DNA of 64,000 nt from Rhodopirellula islandica (GCF_001027925.1 NZ_LECT01000003.1:1-64000), one strand, 5' to 3'. Shown: positions 24,228 to 34,540, counted from the first letter of the stretch. The notes: generated by a model not told the origin, from the letters alone. Translations and numbers: made by a program.

Positions 24228-24621
24228 ATCCGCGCCGCTTCCCATGCTCGGCCCCCTCCCTCGCGTACGCCTGAACGGCGTCGCTCGACCTCCGCCCCAA
24301 ACTGCGCTTCCGGGGAGGAACGACATGTGAAGATCTGCCGAAACGCGGTACCAGAAAACGGCATGACCTCTGAACCGGGAGGGAGGTTCAAGTCATTGCT
24401 GGATAGGGGGTTAGAGGCTGCGCGGCGGATGCGAAGAGGGGCTCGCAAGGCGTCATTAGCCCGCCATTTGGAAACTGCACGAAGCATTTTCAGGCAGGGT
24501 CGGCTCGCTTGGGGCCGGGGGGCTGGCCGAGGGATTTGGCGGTCGGAACAGGTGCCGGCTCATTACAATGGAGGTGTTTCGGAAATCTTTTGGCACGCAT
24601 TTCGATCTTGGAGACCAGACA

Positions 24622-25203
24622 ATGCATCGTCTTTCATCGCAATTCAAACCTCTGCGGCGCCTGGTGTTCGGTCTGATCGGCGCAAGCGGCTTGCTGCTTG
24701 GGGGATTGGCTCTGCAGGCCGACGAATCGGATTCTCTGGGGCGATCGTCGTCACCGCTGAAGGTCACCCAGGAAGGCTCGGTTGAACCGGATGAGGCATC
24801 TGAGGAAGAGTACGTTCCGGCAACCAAGGACGAACTCCGGCAACGTCTGAATCGGATTCAGTACGACGTGACCCAGAATGCTGCCACTGAACCCGCGTTC
24901 CGAAATGCCTATTGGAACAACAAGAAGAAAGGCGAGTATCAGTGCATCGTCTGTGACAAGCCGCTGTTCGATAGCAAGACCAAGTTCAAATCAGGAACGG
25001 GGTGGCCGAGCTTCTACTTGCCGATTGCGAAAGATGCGGTCGGCTACCAGACGGACTACAAGATGCTGTACCCGCGAACGGAAGTTCACTGCAAGCGTTG
25101 CGAAGCACACTTGGGGCACTTGTTTGACGATGGTCCCGCACCGACCGGCAAACGCTTTTGCTTGAACAGTGCCTCGATGAAATTCGTCGAAGCAAAGCAG
25201 TAG
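24622..25203 (+). CDS. msrB: exported peptide-methionine (R)-S-oxide reductase
   Basis: Predicted product is 193 residues. A signal or anchor segment (about 12-33) precedes an acidic linker and the MsrB domain (about 68-190). Zinc ligands Cys108/Cys111 (CIVC) and Cys157/Cys160 (CKRC) are present, as are GTGWPSFY and the catalytic Cys180 in RFCLNS. It reduces methionine-R-sulfoxide in proteins, here probably in the periplasm or on the envelope. The start was set at ATG 24622, with GGAG eight bases upstream; an in-frame ATG at 24568 is less likely. No msrA is adjacent. The stop codon lies in an inverted repeat element (25200-25307). Confidence 0.9.
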   Translation: MHRLSSQFKPLRRLVFGLIGASGLLLGGLALQADESDSLGRSSSPLKVTQEGSVEPDEASEEEYVPATKDELRQRLNRIQYDVTQNAATEPAFRNAYWNNKKKGEYQCIVCDKPLFDSKTKFKSGTGWPSFYLPIAKDAVGYQTDYKMLYPRTEVHCKRCEAHLGHLFDDGPAPTGKRFCLNSASMKFVEAKQ

Positions 25204-25307
25204 CGAAAGTCGTCAAGACTTTCGGCGAATCGCGCGGCAGGCCGAAGCTTGAACGGGCTGTCGATGAAGACGCTAACTCCATCGAAACTCTTGACGAGTT
25301 CCGCAAC
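25200..25307. repeat. paired inverted elements GTAGCGAAA..TTTCG, pair 2
   Basis: The left unit (25200-25224) contains CGAAAGTC-GTCAA-GACTTTCG; the right unit (25283-25307) is the reversed element. It sits between the convergent msrB and rplK genes and could act as a bidirectional transcription end, though it lacks T-runs. Confidence 0.7.
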
Positions 25308-25325
25308 AGGTGGCTGCAACGTCGA

Positions 25326-25751
25326 TCAACCGTCGACGATAATGCCCATGCTGCGAGCGGTGCCTTCGATCATGCGAGTCGCTTGATCGATGTCGCGCGC
25401 GTTCAGATCTTCCATCTTCTTTTGAGCGATTTCTTCGCACTGGGCACGGGTGACCGTCGCGACTTTGTCCTTGTTGGGGACGCCGCTGCCTTTGGCGATC
25501 CCAGCGGATTGCATCAACATCGATGCCGCTGGTGGGCTCTTGGTGATGAAATCAAAGCTGCGATCGTTGTAGACCGTCACGATCACAGGAATCGGCGTGC
25601 CGTTGTATTCCTTGGTGCGATCGTTGAACTGTTGAACAAACTGTCCCAAGTTCACGCCGTACTTACCCAGCGAAGTACCGACAGGAGGTGCAGGAGTGGC
25701 TTGACCGCCGGGGACTTGAAACTTGGCTTGGCCGGTGACTTGTTTTGCCAT
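25326..25751 (-). CDS. rplK: 50S ribosomal protein L11
   Basis: Predicted product is 141 residues, the usual length. It begins MAKQVTGQAKFQVPGGQATP with PAPPVGTSLGKYGVN, and ends with the RNA-binding domain GTARSMGIIVDG. L11 forms the GTPase-associated centre with 23S rRNA and is needed for stringent-response sensing. It lies 148 bases after nusG, the standard gene order. rplA, which usually follows, is not present; the leftward transcript ends here opposite msrB. Confidence 0.97.
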   Translation of the reverse strand: MAKQVTGQAKFQVPGGQATPAPPVGTSLGKYGVNLGQFVQQFNDRTKEYNGTPIPVIVTVYNDRSFDFITKSPPAASMLMQSAGIAKGSGVPNKDKVATVTRAQCEEIAQKKMEDLNARDIDQATRMIEGTARSMGIIVDG

Positions 25752-25899
25752 GGGTAAACAGCTTTTAGCGATTAGTGATTAGCGGTGAGCTCTTGAGGTT
25801 GCAGCGTTTCGCTGAAAGGCCAACGCAATCGGAGGTGTTTGAAGTGGGATGGATGAAGATAATAAGCCGAGCGGCTAATAGCTAGCAGCTAGAGGCTTT

Positions 25900-26577
25900 T
25901 TACAAAGGCTCGACTTGCCAGTGATCCAATTCCATCGGGACGCTGCGTCCAAAGATGTTGATGATCACTGTCACGCGGCCGTTGGCTTCGTCGACCACGT
26001 CGACTTCGCCTTCTTGGTTCTCGAAGTTGCCTTCTTTGACGCGAACACGGTCGCCAACCTTGAACGGAATGGCGGTCTTGATCGGTGTTTCGTCTTCGTC
26101 GCTGACTTCGGGTCGATTGACGAAACGTTCGACGTCTTCGGGTTCCATTGGCTGGGGCTTGCCCGCCGAACCGGTAAAATCGCTGATCCCGCCGACTTCA
26201 CGAACCAGGAACCAGGTGTCGTCGTTGATCGACATGTACACCATGATGTAACCGGGCAGCAGTTTGCGTTTGCTGACGCGGCGTTTGCCGTCACGGGTGA
26301 ACGTGGCAACGTCTTCGGATGGGACCACGATGTCGCCAAAGTACTCACCCATGTCTTCCATGCGAACCTTCTTGCGAAGAGCTTCAGCGATGGAATCTTC
26401 GCGGTTGAAGGCGACTTTGAGGATGTACCAATCCATCGGGGACTCTTCGTCCACTTCTGGTTTGGGAGGCGCGTTGGGGTCAACGGGGGCCGGAGGTGGG
26501 GGCGCGGGAGCTTCCGAAGCGGCAGGAGCGACCTCGGTTTCTGGCGAGTCGACGTCTTTCACGTCATCATCACTCAC
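25900..26577 (-). CDS. nusG: transcription termination/antitermination protein NusG
   Basis: Predicted product is 225 residues; E. coli NusG is 181. The extra length is an acidic, Pro/Ala-rich N-terminus (about 1-45, with APAPPPPAPVD-type runs). The NGN domain begins at MDWYILKVAFNRE and contains KLLPGYIMVYM. The KOW domain (about 170-225) has KVGDRVRVKEGNFENQEGEVD. It couples RNA polymerase to Rho or ribosomes. The start overlaps the secE stop by four bases (ATGA), so translation is probably coupled. Confidence 0.95.
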   Translation of the reverse strand: MSDDDVKDVDSPETEVAPAASEAPAPPPPAPVDPNAPPKPEVDEESPMDWYILKVAFNREDSIAEALRKKVRMEDMGEYFGDIVVPSEDVATFTRDGKRRVSKRKLLPGYIMVYMSINDDTWFLVREVGGISDFTGSAGKPQPMEPEDVERFVNRPEVSDEDETPIKTAIPFKVGDRVRVKEGNFENQEGEVDVVDEANGRVTVIINIFGRSVPMELDHWQVEPL

Positions 26578-27032
26578 GATGTTACCCCGATGAAGTTAAA
26601 GATGGCTTGCCAGAGAACATCGAACAAAAACAATGTGATGGCAAGGAAGAAAATGGTGAAAATCACGACCACGGAAGCACGGATCAGCTCATCCTTGCTG
26701 GGCCACGTGACCTTGTTCATTTCCGCTTCGACAGCGATCAGGAAGTCGGCGAACCGTGGCCAGTTGACGACCCGGAACCCGAACCACAGGCCAGCGGCCA
26801 GCAACACAGCCGGGATTGCCCGAGCAGCGAGAGACGAATCTCCCATGGCAGCGGGGAGGAACGAATACAAACGCCAGCAACCCAACGTCACGATCACCCA
26901 AACGGCGAGAGCCGTCAGTTGGCGAACGATCCGGCCTTGGTTGGCTTTGTACACACCAGCATGAAACAATTCGCTGCTCAGCGAACTGCCTCCGGCGCCG
27001 GCCGTGCCGGATTGGGTTAGATCTTTGGACAC
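26574..27032 (-). CDS. secE: preprotein translocase subunit SecE
   Basis: Predicted product is 152 residues, longer than the E. coli protein (127). Hydrophobic segments lie at about 41-60, 71-90 and 117-145. The conserved SecE signature EMNKVTWPSKDELIRASVVV precedes the last one. It clamps SecY in the inner-membrane translocon. The stop overlaps nusG by four bases. tRNA-Trp lies upstream, so the order is tRNA-Trp, secE, nusG, rplK. Confidence 0.95.
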   Translation of the reverse strand: MSKDLTQSGTAGAGGSSLSSELFHAGVYKANQGRIVRQLTALAVWVIVTLGCWRLYSFLPAAMGDSSLAARAIPAVLLAAGLWFGFRVVNWPRFADFLIAVEAEMNKVTWPSKDELIRASVVVIFTIFFLAITLFLFDVLWQAIFNFIGVTS

Positions 27033-27153
27033 CCGTGGACTCCTTCGTGAATTGATTCTGGTGTTGAGCCAAATTGGTCATGGGCCAGTTTGCTCAAACC
27101 TTGTCCACGATCACATCCTGTTGATCGTCAGGGCAAACCAGAATTCTGGACAG

Positions 27154-27226
27154 CAGGGGCGGCGAGAGTCGAACTCACAACCGCTGGTTTTGGAAACCAG
27201 TGCTCTGCCAATTGAGCTACGCCCCT
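27154..27226 (-). tRNA. tRNA-Trp (anticodon CCA)
   Basis: 73 bases. The acceptor stem AGGGGCG/CGCCCCT has discriminator G, the D arm is GCTC-GAGC, the anticodon loop is TTCCAAA on the stem CTGGT/ACCAG, and the T arm has TTCGACT. It lies between tuf and secE, as in E. coli. Confidence 0.96.
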
Positions 27227-27231
27227 GAAAC

Positions 27232-27270
27232 AGCGATAAGCTACTAGCTATCAGCTACCAGCTTATCGCT
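27232..27270 (-). repeat. hairpin between tuf and tRNA-Trp
   Basis: AGCGATAAGCT (27232-27242) and AGCTTATCGCT (27260-27270) form a perfect 11-bp stem in the tuf-trpT spacer. It has no T-run and could be an RNA processing or partial termination site. Related AGCTATTAGCT-type words occur near 25870 and 28860-28950. Confidence 0.6.
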
Positions 27271-27296
27271 TACAGACAACTTTCTGCAAACGCAGA

Positions 27297-28493
27297 TTAT
27301 TCGAGGATCTTCGTCACAACGCCTGAACCAACGGTGCGTCCGCCTTCGCGAATAGCGAAGCGAACTCCGTCATCCATTGCGATGGGTTTGTGCAGTTCGA
27401 CTTCAACCTTGACGTTATCGCCAGGCATGCACATGTCGGCACCGACCAAGTTGGCCGTTCCGGTGACGTCAGTCGTGCGGAAGTAGAACTGGGGACGATA
27501 ACCGCTGAAGAATGGCGTGTGACGGCCACCTTCATCTTTGCTCAAGCAGTAAACTTCTGCTTCGAACTTGGTGTGAGGCGTGATGCTGCCTGGTTTGGCG
27601 AGCACTTGGCCACGTTGGATGTCTTCGCGTTTGACACCACGAAGCAAGCAACCGACGTTGTCGCCCGAACGGCCTTCGGTCATTTCCTTGCGGAACATTT
27701 CGACGCCGGTGCAGGTGGTCTTGGTCGAGTCGGGACCCAAACCAATGATTTCGACTTCTTCGCCGACTTTCACAACACCGCGTTCGATCCGTCCGGTTGC
27801 AACTGTTCCACGACCTTCGATCGAGAAGACGTCTTCGATTGCCATCAGGAATGGCTTGTCGTCTTCACGGGTGGGTTCTGGAATGTTTGCATCCAGTGCA
27901 TCCATCAATTCGCTGATGCACTTGCTGGCTTCTGGGTCAGCAGGATTGTTGTAAGCGGGCAGCGAGCTACCGCGAACGACAGGAACGTCGTCGCCTGGGT
28001 AGTCGTACTTGCTCAGCAATTCGCGAACTTCGAGTTCAACGAGTTCGAGCAATTCTTCGTCATCGACCAAGTCACACTTGTTCAAGTACACGACGATGTA
28101 AGGAACGCCAACCTGGCGACCGAGCAACACGTGTTCTTTGGTTTGTGGCATCGGGCCGTCAGCGGCCGACACAACCAAGATCGCACCGTCCATCTGGGCG
28201 GCACCGGTGATCATGTTCTTCACAAAGTCAGCGTGGCCGGGGCAGTCGATGTGAGCGTAGTGACGATTTTCAGTCTCGTACTCAACGTGGGCAACTGCGA
28301 TCGTCACGGTCTTCGTGGCGTCACGAACCGTACCGCCCTTGGCGATGTCAGAGTAACCCTTCGCTTGTGCCAAGCCCTTCGCTGCTTGAACAGCGAGGAT
28401 CGCACCCGTGGTCGTCGTTTTACCATGGTCAATGTGACCGATCGTACCTACGTTGACGTGGGGCTTGGTACGTTCAAATTTGTCCTTAGCCAT
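27297..28493 (-). CDS. tuf: elongation factor Tu
   Basis: Predicted product is 398 residues, the normal length. The GTP-binding P-loop lies in [37 protein letters not shown] and NKCD complete the G motifs. It delivers aminoacyl-tRNA to the ribosome. It is preceded by four tRNA genes and followed by tRNA-Trp, secE, nusG and rplK, so tRNAs and tuf are probably co-transcribed. The second residue of the P-loop region is Ile in GHIDHGKT, against the more common Val; this is a mild substitution. Confidence 0.98.
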   Translation of the reverse strand: MAKDKFERTKPHVNVGTIGHIDHGKTTTTGAILAVQAAKGLAQAKGYSDIAKGGTVRDATKTVTIAVAHVEYETENRHYAHIDCPGHADFVKNMITGAAQMDGAILVVSAADGPMPQTKEHVLLGRQVGVPYIVVYLNKCDLVDDEELLELVELEVRELLSKYDYPGDDVPVVRGSSLPAYNNPADPEASKCISELMDALDANIPEPTREDDKPFLMAIEDVFSIEGRGTVATGRIERGVVKVGEEVEIIGLGPDSTKTTCTGVEMFRKEMTEGRSGDNVGCLLRGVKREDIQRGQVLAKPGSITPHTKFEAEVYCLSKDEGGRHTPFFSGYRPQFYFRTTDVTGTANLVGADMCMPGDNVKVEVELHKPIAMDDGVRFAIREGGRTVGSGVVTKILE

Positions 28494-28710
28494 TCTGGTT
28501 CACCTGCATTCGCGATCCGCACCACTGTTCTCGGGGAGATACGCTCCTCGAAAACCCTTGCTGCCGTCGACCGCGTTCACACCCACGGTTACTCGCCGGC
28601 AATTCGGCCGTGTTGATCGCATTCGATCTACTTGAAAATCGAAACGAAACAAAAACGATGTTGCACTCAAAATCAGCTCCCAAAGGGGAGCCCAACTTTG
28701 AGCGACTTGA

Positions 28711-28782
28711 AGCTGCTGATGGGATTTGAACCCATGACCTCATCCTTACCAAGGAGGCGCTCTACCCCTGAGCTACAGCAGC
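28711..28782 (-). tRNA. tRNA-Thr (anticodon GGU)
   Basis: 72 bases. Acceptor stem GCTGCTG/CAGCAGC, D arm GCTC-GAGC, anticodon loop TTGGTAA, T loop TTCAAAT. One mismatch appears in the anticodon stem (C-T at the second pair). It is the last tRNA before tuf. Confidence 0.95.
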
Positions 28783-28784
28783 GA

Positions 28785-28855
28785 AGCGGGTGAAGGGAAT
28801 CGAACCCTCGTATTCAGCTTGGAAGGCTGCTGCTCTACCATTGAGCTACACCCGC
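28785..28855 (-). tRNA. tRNA-Gly (anticodon UCC)
   Basis: 71 bases. Acceptor stem GCGGGTG/CACCCGC, anticodon loop CTTCCAA, T loop TTCGATT. It ends two bases before the tRNA-Thr(GGU) gene, so the two must be processed from one transcript. Confidence 0.95.
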
Positions 28856-28881
28856 GTCTCTAGCCACTCGCAATGAGCCAC

Positions 28882-28934
28882 TGGCTGCTAGTTTTCCGGA
28901 TGTTCCCGCAGGCGGGCAGGAAAACTAGCAGCCA
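28882..28934. repeat. 16-bp inverted repeat between tRNA genes
   Basis: TGGCTGCTAGTTTTCC (28882-28897) and GGAAAACTAGCAGCCA (28919-28934) are perfect complements around a 21-base loop, in the spacer between tRNA-Tyr and tRNA-Gly. It is a probable processing hairpin or inserted palindrome. Confidence 0.65.
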
Positions 28935-28961
28935 ATAGCTCGCAGCTAACAGCTTCTTCCA

Positions 28962-29043
28962 TGGGGGCTACAGGATTCGAACCTGTGTAGGCATAGCCAG
29001 CGGATTTACAGTCCGCCCCCTTTAACCACTCGGGCAAACCCCC
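28962..29043 (-). tRNA. tRNA-Tyr (anticodon GUA)
   Basis: 82 bases with the long variable arm of bacterial tRNA-Tyr. Acceptor stem GGGGGTT/AGCCCCC, anticodon loop CTGTAAA, T loop TTCGAAT. Confidence 0.95.
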
Positions 29044-29206
29044 AAATCTTGTTTTTGAATCAAAATTGTGGCTTCTGATTCAAAAGATTTCTTGTTGCGA
29101 TGCATTCGCACCGTGTTCTGTGTTGTTCCCTGAACTTGATTGGCAAACTGTTTCGGTTGTCTGTTGTTCGGTTCAAACGCCGTCGGCGCTGAATCGATTT
29201 TGCAAG

Positions 29207-29279
29207 AGCCAACGGAGGGATTCGAACCCACGACCGGCTGATTACAAATCAGCTGCTCTGCCAACTGAGCTACGTTGGC
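29207..29279 (-). tRNA. tRNA-Thr (anticodon UGU)
   Basis: 73 bases. Acceptor stem GCCAACG/CGTTGGC, D arm GCTC-GAGC, anticodon loop TTTGTAA on the stem CTGAT/ATCAG, T loop TTCGAAT. It is the first gene of the tRNA-tuf cluster. Confidence 0.95.
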
Positions 29280-29443
29280 CAGCTCAAGTTCACCCCATGC
29301 GACAACCGATCGACCGGCCTTGCGATGGGGAAGGCAGAGTGTACCGATCCGCGAACGGGCGACAAGATGGAATTGGGCCAAAATTGGCCTCCCCACAAAA
29401 TTCTTGGCCGAATTTCGTCGCAAAAAGCCAAAAGGCCGGCTGG

Positions 29444-31207
29444 TCAAGGGAGTTCGTACACGGCGTAAGTCGAATTCCGCTGATTCGCCGCCGGATAAAT
29501 CTGTACCAAAGGCAGTTCAGCTCCCACGACGCGGCGGTCCACCACAATCCAATCGCATCCGTATTGGGCCCGCATGGACCGCAATTCGTCGTACCGAATG
29601 GTGACTCGCATGGTCGAAAGTCGATTTGGGTAGACCTCGAGAAATCGTTTGGCCCATTCCCGCAGCGCGACCGCATCCTGGGGAGTGTCTTTCCAGTTCA
29701 CCACTTCGGCCCGATGCGCGTACCACTTGAACGTTTGTTGGTGCCGCGGTGTCAACAAAATGGCGTCTTCCGGTGTGCTGGCACGCACGAATTGGCAAAC
29801 GGCGATCCAGTCTTCCATCGTTTGACGCTGCTCGGCGTACCCCGCGTCCGCGTTCAGCCCCAGCAACCGATTGCTGACCGAAACCGGAACGCCGGTCTGA
29901 ATGCGTTCCCAGCAAGCCTGAGCGAACATCCCGATCACAACCACGGTTCCGAACCTGGCAAGCCAAACGGTGGGCCGGCCGGTCTCTTGGGAGTCGGCGG
30001 AGTCTCTTCCAGAAAAAATTCGTTTCGACAAGCAAAAATGGACCACCAGGAATGCCAAGGTGAGCGGCGTGCAGGCGTCAGCCAACCGAAACCAGTAGAA
30101 CCGGAGCCACTTTGCGGCTTGATCGGGGTACACCGCCGGAAGTGTTCCAATCAGCAAGCCAAGCAGGCTGATGCCCATCGCACCGGCAGCAAAGCAGCCC
30201 AAAATGCGGAAACCAATGGCTCGCTGAATGTCGCCGCAGAGGGAGTTGGTTGGGGCCAAGTTTCGCTTGGAAGCACCGTTGGTTGCAGGCGGGGGAGTTT
30301 GCCGCCAAACGGTGAGCAGGCCAGCCAAGCAAGCAAGCGTCAGCACGGCGTGGCGGAAATACCAATCCAAATGGAACGCCGCGGGCATCAAGTGGTGTGA
30401 GATCCGGAAATAGGCGTATATCCGGGCCGCGGAAATCTGCTCGGCCTCGGTGGCTCCCCAAGACATCGCCGCAGCGGGCACCAGCCCGAACAGTGCCAAG
30501 GCTCCTCCGACAAACAAGCCTCGGCTGAAGAAGGCGGGAACCGATCGGGCATCCTCGCTCGCTGGTCCGTCCGCCAATTCCGAAACCCGCCAACGTTTGG
30601 GGCCACGCTCGGTGATCCAGAACGCGAACGCGGCAGCGACCACGGACCAGCCTCCGGTCAGCACATGAAATCCAGCGGCAGCACCCAGCCAAACCCAGCC
30701 CCGTGACCATCGACGCTGGACGATTTCGGACAAGCCGAAGAGAACCAGCCCATAGGCGGGGACCTTTGCTTCGATCCCACCCACGACCCATTCACCGGCC
30801 AAGTTGCCATGTTGGATTCCCAGGATCCAAAGGATCAGGACCCACACGCTGCTCATCGGTGGCATCTGCATCGCTCGCGTCAGTCGAAGCAGACCCGCGG
30901 CCAAGATCGACCAACCAGCAATTCGCCCGATCCAGGCGGTCGCGTTGAGCGAGACGAATTGAGTCGGCCACCCGAACAGCCAGTAGTAGGTCGTGTGGGC
31001 TTTGCCCGACGATGCGAACAGATCGTTGACGCACCAATCGGGTTGCCAGAAGTTTTTGGCCTTCACCAAATAGTGAGCTTCGTTGACGCCGGGAGCAGCG
31101 TCGCCAGCGTACAAAAAACACACGCCCATCAACGCCAGCCAACTCCATCCCCCTGCTGATCGCGAGGGTTGTTCGGGCCTCTCCAAAGTAGGCGTTGGCT
31201 TCGTCAC
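29444..31207 (-). CDS. multi-pass membrane protein of unknown function
   Basis: Predicted product is 587 residues from GTG 31207, whose GTGA overlaps the pdxA stop; the frame stays open to 31264. About ten hydrophobic segments fill residues 20-450. A conserved-looking N-terminal motif ([16 protein letters not shown], then [15 protein letters not shown]) matches the start of a planctomycete membrane family annotated as DUF6798. A soluble C-terminal part (about 470-587) contains [22 protein letters not shown] and [22 protein letters not shown], which resembles the ends of GT-C-fold glycosyltransferases. A lipid-linked sugar transferase is possible but unproven. It is translationally coupled to pdxA. 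Confidence 0.7.
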   Translation of the reverse strand: MTKPTPTLERPEQPSRSAGGWSWLALMGVCFLYAGDAAPGVNEAHYLVKAKNFWQPDWCVNDLFASSGKAHTTYYWLFGWPTQFVSLNATAWIGRIAGWSILAAGLLRLTRAMQMPPMSSVWVLILWILGIQHGNLAGEWVVGGIEAKVPAYGLVLFGLSEIVQRRWSRGWVWLGAAAGFHVLTGGWSVVAAAFAFWITERGPKRWRVSELADGPASEDARSVPAFFSRGLFVGGALALFGLVPAAAMSWGATEAEQISAARIYAYFRISHHLMPAAFHLDWYFRHAVLTLACLAGLLTVWRQTPPPATNGASKRNLAPTNSLCGDIQRAIGFRILGCFAAGAMGISLLGLLIGTLPAVYPDQAAKWLRFYWFRLADACTPLTLAFLVVHFCLSKRIFSGRDSADSQETGRPTVWLARFGTVVVIGMFAQACWERIQTGVPVSVSNRLLGLNADAGYAEQRQTMEDWIAVCQFVRASTPEDAILLTPRHQQTFKWYAHRAEVVNWKDTPQDAVALREWAKRFLEVYPNRLSTMRVTIRYDELRSMRAQYGCDWIVVDRRVVGAELPLVQIYPAANQRNSTYAVYELP

Positions 31208-32259
31208 GGAACCGCCCAGCGGATCGCAGCCAACATGCTGTTGACGCTGGCTTTGCCTTGCCAAGCCAGGTCCATGGCCGTCCCGTGGTCGACGCTGGTT
31301 CGAATGATGGGCAGTCCCAGGGTCACGTTGACCGCATCGTCAAACGACAATGCTTTCAGCGGAATCAATCCTTGGTCGTGATACATGCAAACGTAAATGT
31401 CGATTCGCTCTCGCATCGCGGGCGTGAAGGCGGTGTCGGGCGACAGTGGCCCTTCGATGGTCCATCCGGATTGCCTGGCAGTTTCAATCGCAGGCAGGAT
31501 GATCCGTTCTTCTTCTTGGTGGCTGAACAGTCCGTTTTCGCCGGCATGCGGGTTCAGTCCACAAACGGCGATGCGAGGTGGTAACAAACTGCCGCGACGT
31601 TGGTTGCGACGCTGAACCGTTTCGCCGGCGAGGTGGATCGTGCGAACCAGCGATTCGCTGTTCAGTTGCGAGGCCACATCGGCCAGCGGAATGTGAATGG
31701 TTTCTAAGACGCAGGCGATCGTGTCGCTGGCCAACATCATGCGAACATCGGCGGGTTTGCCGTGCACTGCCCTGCCCGCTCGATCGGCCAGCAGCTCCGT
31801 GTGGCCGGGGAAATCGATCCCCGCTTGATGCCAGGCTTCCTTTTGAATGGGGCCCGTCACGATGGCATCAACGTGGTCCGAGACCGCCGCATCAATGGCG
31901 TCGGTGACGGATCGATAGGAGGCTCGCCCGGTCGCGGCGCTGAATTTTCCTGGGGTGAAGTCATCGAGTTCTTCTGCGGTGAGTTTCCCACAATCGACAA
32001 TCACCCCGTGCGGTGCGTCGCTCGGCATCGCCTGCTTTGGCAGGTCCAGAAAGTCGGCCAGCGAAATTGTGCCGGGGCAGTCACAACCGAGTTTTTTCGC
32101 GGCTTGTTGGTAGATGGCCGCGTCGCCAAACAGCAGCGGGTAACCCAGTGACTGAACCTCCGGTGAGTTCCAGACTCGAAGTGCGATTTCGGGACCGATT
32201 CCGGCGGCGTCGCCCATCGTGATCGCCAGCTTGGGGCGCGAGTGATTCGCGTCCGTCAT
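31204..32259 (-). CDS. pdxA: 4-hydroxythreonine-4-phosphate dehydrogenase
   Basis: Predicted product is 351 residues. PdxA marks are [16 protein letters not shown] at the N-terminus, TGPIQKEAW, the metal His in [22 protein letters not shown], and [12 protein letters not shown] with DHGTAMDLA near the C-terminus. It catalyses NAD-dependent oxidation in pyridoxal phosphate synthesis (DXP-dependent route), acting before PdxJ. The start overlaps the mutL stop by four bases (ATGA) and the stop overlaps the membrane protein start (GTGA). The three genes are therefore one coupled unit. Confidence 0.95.
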   Translation of the reverse strand: MTDANHSRPKLAITMGDAAGIGPEIALRVWNSPEVQSLGYPLLFGDAAIYQQAAKKLGCDCPGTISLADFLDLPKQAMPSDAPHGVIVDCGKLTAEELDDFTPGKFSAATGRASYRSVTDAIDAAVSDHVDAIVTGPIQKEAWHQAGIDFPGHTELLADRAGRAVHGKPADVRMMLASDTIACVLETIHIPLADVASQLNSESLVRTIHLAGETVQRRNQRRGSLLPPRIAVCGLNPHAGENGLFSHQEEERIILPAIETARQSGWTIEGPLSPDTAFTPAMRERIDIYVCMYHDQGLIPLKALSFDDAVNVTLGLPIIRTSVDHGTAMDLAWQGKASVNSMLAAIRWAVP

Positions 32260-34370
32260 GGCGACACCGAAGCTTTGCCACGCGGGCCCAGTCGACCGAA
32301 CATGCGGTCCAGTTCATCGCGGCTGAAGAACAACGCCGTTGGCCGACCGTGTGGGCAGTGATGCGTTTCTTGGTACAAGTCCTTTTGCTCCAGCAGGCTG
32401 GTGATCTCTTCGGGGGAAAGAGGATCGCCCGCTTTCACGGCGGCTTTGCAAGCGACGGTGCTGAGCAAATGATTCAGCAAGTCCTTCGGGTTGGGGTCTC
32501 GGCCAGCACCCATCACCGATTCCAAGACCGTTCGCAGCATGTCGGCAGGCGGCTTGTTCGGCAGCATTGCCGGGTACGACTGGATCAAAATCGTTTCGCC
32601 GCCGAAGTCTTCGATTTCCAAACCGATGCGGCGGAGCGTGTCTTTGGCCTCGAGAGCGGCGGCTCGCTCGGCGGGTGTCAGTGACACGGGTTCCGGAACC
32701 AGTAACTGCTGGGCTTCCAACGAAGCGTTCTCCTGCAGCACTTTTTGGCAGACACGTTCATACAGCACTCGTTCGTGCAACGCGTGTTGGTCGATCACGA
32801 CCATGCCTTTCTCGTCTTGCGTGACGAGATAACGTTGGTGCACTTGGAACCCGAGGTGGCTCACGCTGGGAGTCGGCACGCCGGATGCCTGGGCTGCGTG
32901 TTCATGGGAGCCGTGTTCGTGGGCACCGACTTGGCCGGAATCATTCGTGGAGGCGTCCCCATCCCAAGGTGTCATCTCGATGCCTTCGGCCGCGGTCGAT
33001 GGTCGCTGGGAATCGACGACACCGCCCGGTGACCAAGTGTTCGAGGGAGCGAGCGGCGGGGAATGTCCGGTCGCGCCCAGCGAGGATGGAGGGGCGTGGC
33101 CCGGTGAATTGGATTCGCCAAAGGGGCGGAAGTTGGGGGTGCCGCTCGCGCCGCCCAGCAGTTGAGTGTTTGAGTTGGCGGAAGGTCCCGCAGGAGGCCC
33201 GCCGGTTCGGGCCCATTCGATCACGGACTGACGCTGCTGGTCGACTTCGTTTGGACGCATGCCCATGACCGATTCGGGAGCGGTCTGGCGTTGTTCCTCT
33301 TCGCTCATCGGGGCGGGGACAGGATTGGATCCCACGCGATGGGTCATGTCGGTTGCCAGAAATCGCTGGCGAAGCGTTTGCAGCAACCGGCTGTACACAC
33401 GTCCGCTGTCGGTGAAGCGAACCTCCAGTTTCGCGGGGTGCACGTTGACATCGATCATGTCCGCCGGCATTCGCATTCGCAGAAAGCAAACCGGATGGCG
33501 ACCGACCATCAACATCCCCCGGTAGGCTTCTCCCAGAGCATGTTGCAGGGCGCGGTCGCGAATGTGTCGGCCGTTGAGAAACAGGTACTGCATGCGGTTG
33601 TTGCCGCGACTGACCGACGGGTCACAGGCGTAACCGGTGATCTGAACGGTTTCGTCCTGGTTCTCGATCGAGATCAACGATTCGGAAATTTCAGTTCCGA
33701 AGAACGATTCGATCCGATCCGCCCAGCGCGTCGTCGGCAACAGGTCGAACATCTCTTTGTCGCCGTTGCGAAGGACAAAGTGAACCTTTGGATTGGCGAG
33801 CGCCAGGCGTGTGAAGGCTTCGACGATGTGGCCGCGTTCGGTTTGCGGGGTCTTCAGGAATTTTCGGCGAACCGGTGTGTTGAAAAACAGGTTTCGAACT
33901 TCGATCACGGTCCCGACCGGGCAGCCGCACGGTCCCGGTGTTTCGATCACTCCGCCGCGAATGTCGATTTGGCAGCCGCCGTCTTGGCCTTCGGCGCGGC
34001 TGCGGATGGTCATCTGAGAAACGCTGGCGATCGACGCCAGAGCTTCACCGCGAAAACCGAGGGTGCCGACGTGGAACAGGGATTCGTCGTCGGGCAGTTT
34101 GCTGGTCGCGTGACTGGTCACGGCCAGCGGCAATTGCTCCGCCGTCATCCCGCAGCCATCGTCGCTGATCCGGATCAGCTCGACGCCGCCCCCCTCGAGG
34201 CTCAATTCGATCCGAGTCGAGCCAGCATCGATGCTGTTTTCGAGCAATTCTTTGACCACCGAGGCGGGCCGTTCAATCACCTCGCCAGCGGCGATTTGAT
34301 TGACCAAGTGGGCCGGCAATTGGCGGATGATGCGAGGTGGCTGGGCGGTCGTGGCGGTGGGCGTGTTCAT
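32256..34370 (-). CDS. mutL: DNA mismatch repair protein MutL
   Basis: Predicted product is 704 residues. The GHKL ATPase part (about 15-350) begins [21 protein letters not shown] and holds [16 protein letters not shown] and [15 protein letters not shown] long Pro/Ser/Gly-rich linker (about 360-490) follows. The C-terminal dimerisation domain has the endonuclease motif DQHA-x2-E-x4-E ([12 protein letters not shown]) and [10 protein letters not shown]. This is therefore a nicking-type MutL, as in bacteria without MutH. It works with MutS after replication errors. It is the first gene of the run mutL-pdxA-membrane protein. Confidence 0.97.
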   Translation of the reverse strand: MNTPTATTAQPPRIIRQLPAHLVNQIAAGEVIERPASVVKELLENSIDAGSTRIELSLEGGGVELIRISDDGCGMTAEQLPLAVTSHATSKLPDDESLFHVGTLGFRGEALASIASVSQMTIRSRAEGQDGGCQIDIRGGVIETPGPCGCPVGTVIEVRNLFFNTPVRRKFLKTPQTERGHIVEAFTRLALANPKVHFVLRNGDKEMFDLLPTTRWADRIESFFGTEISESLISIENQDETVQITGYACDPSVSRGNNRMQYLFLNGRHIRDRALQHALGEAYRGMLMVGRHPVCFLRMRMPADMIDVNVHPAKLEVRFTDSGRVYSRLLQTLRQRFLATDMTHRVGSNPVPAPMSEEEQRQTAPESVMGMRPNEVDQQRQSVIEWARTGGPPAGPSANSNTQLLGGASGTPNFRPFGESNSPGHAPPSSLGATGHSPPLAPSNTWSPGGVVDSQRPSTAAEGIEMTPWDGDASTNDSGQVGAHEHGSHEHAAQASGVPTPSVSHLGFQVHQRYLVTQDEKGMVVIDQHALHERVLYERVCQKVLQENASLEAQQLLVPEPVSLTPAERAAALEAKDTLRRIGLEIEDFGGETILIQSYPAMLPNKPPADMLRTVLESVMGAGRDPNPKDLLNHLLSTVACKAAVKAGDPLSPEEITSLLEQKDLYQETHHCPHGRPTALFFSRDELDRMFGRLGPRGKASVSP

Positions 34371-34540
34371 GGCCCCAACTTACCGCGCGACGCGTGCATC
34401 GCACCAGGATCATCGTTCGGCGAAGCGGCAGATTGACCGGTTCTCGCCTCGGAGGAAACAATTCGCCAGGAAAGCCGGCAAAACCCCTCCAGTCGGCAGT
34501 GCCGCTGAATTTGCCAACCAGTTGGATTACCCGTTTGTTT
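34371..34540. other. intergenic spacer
   Basis: 170 bases between the mutL start and the broken sulfatase. No clear site is recognised. Confidence 0.4.

Larger units (their letters stand above)
23425..24621. other. 1.2-kb repeat-rich spacer
   Basis: No gene supported. Contents include two copies of a 63-base repeat (23701 and 24164), an inverted repeat pair (23822-23889), an AAATTGACAATT piece near 23949, the CGTACGATGGGCTTCCAAGC piece near 23998, and a cluster around 24068-24155 in which CCCCATCCGGGGCGA and CCCCATTCGGGGCGA bracket the palindrome GCTCGGGGCTTCCGCCCCGAGC. The same cluster recurs at 55600-55690. Confidence 0.65.

Noticed and set aside
25915..26964. 349-codon plus-strand frame over nusG/secE
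   Set aside because: Antisense to two well-supported genes.
27390..28616. 408-codon open frame on the plus strand
   Set aside because: It is antisense to tuf and arises from that gene's codon bias. No domain is seen in the translation.
33291..34436. 381-codon open frame on the plus strand
   Set aside because: Antisense to the mutL ATPase domain; shadow frame.
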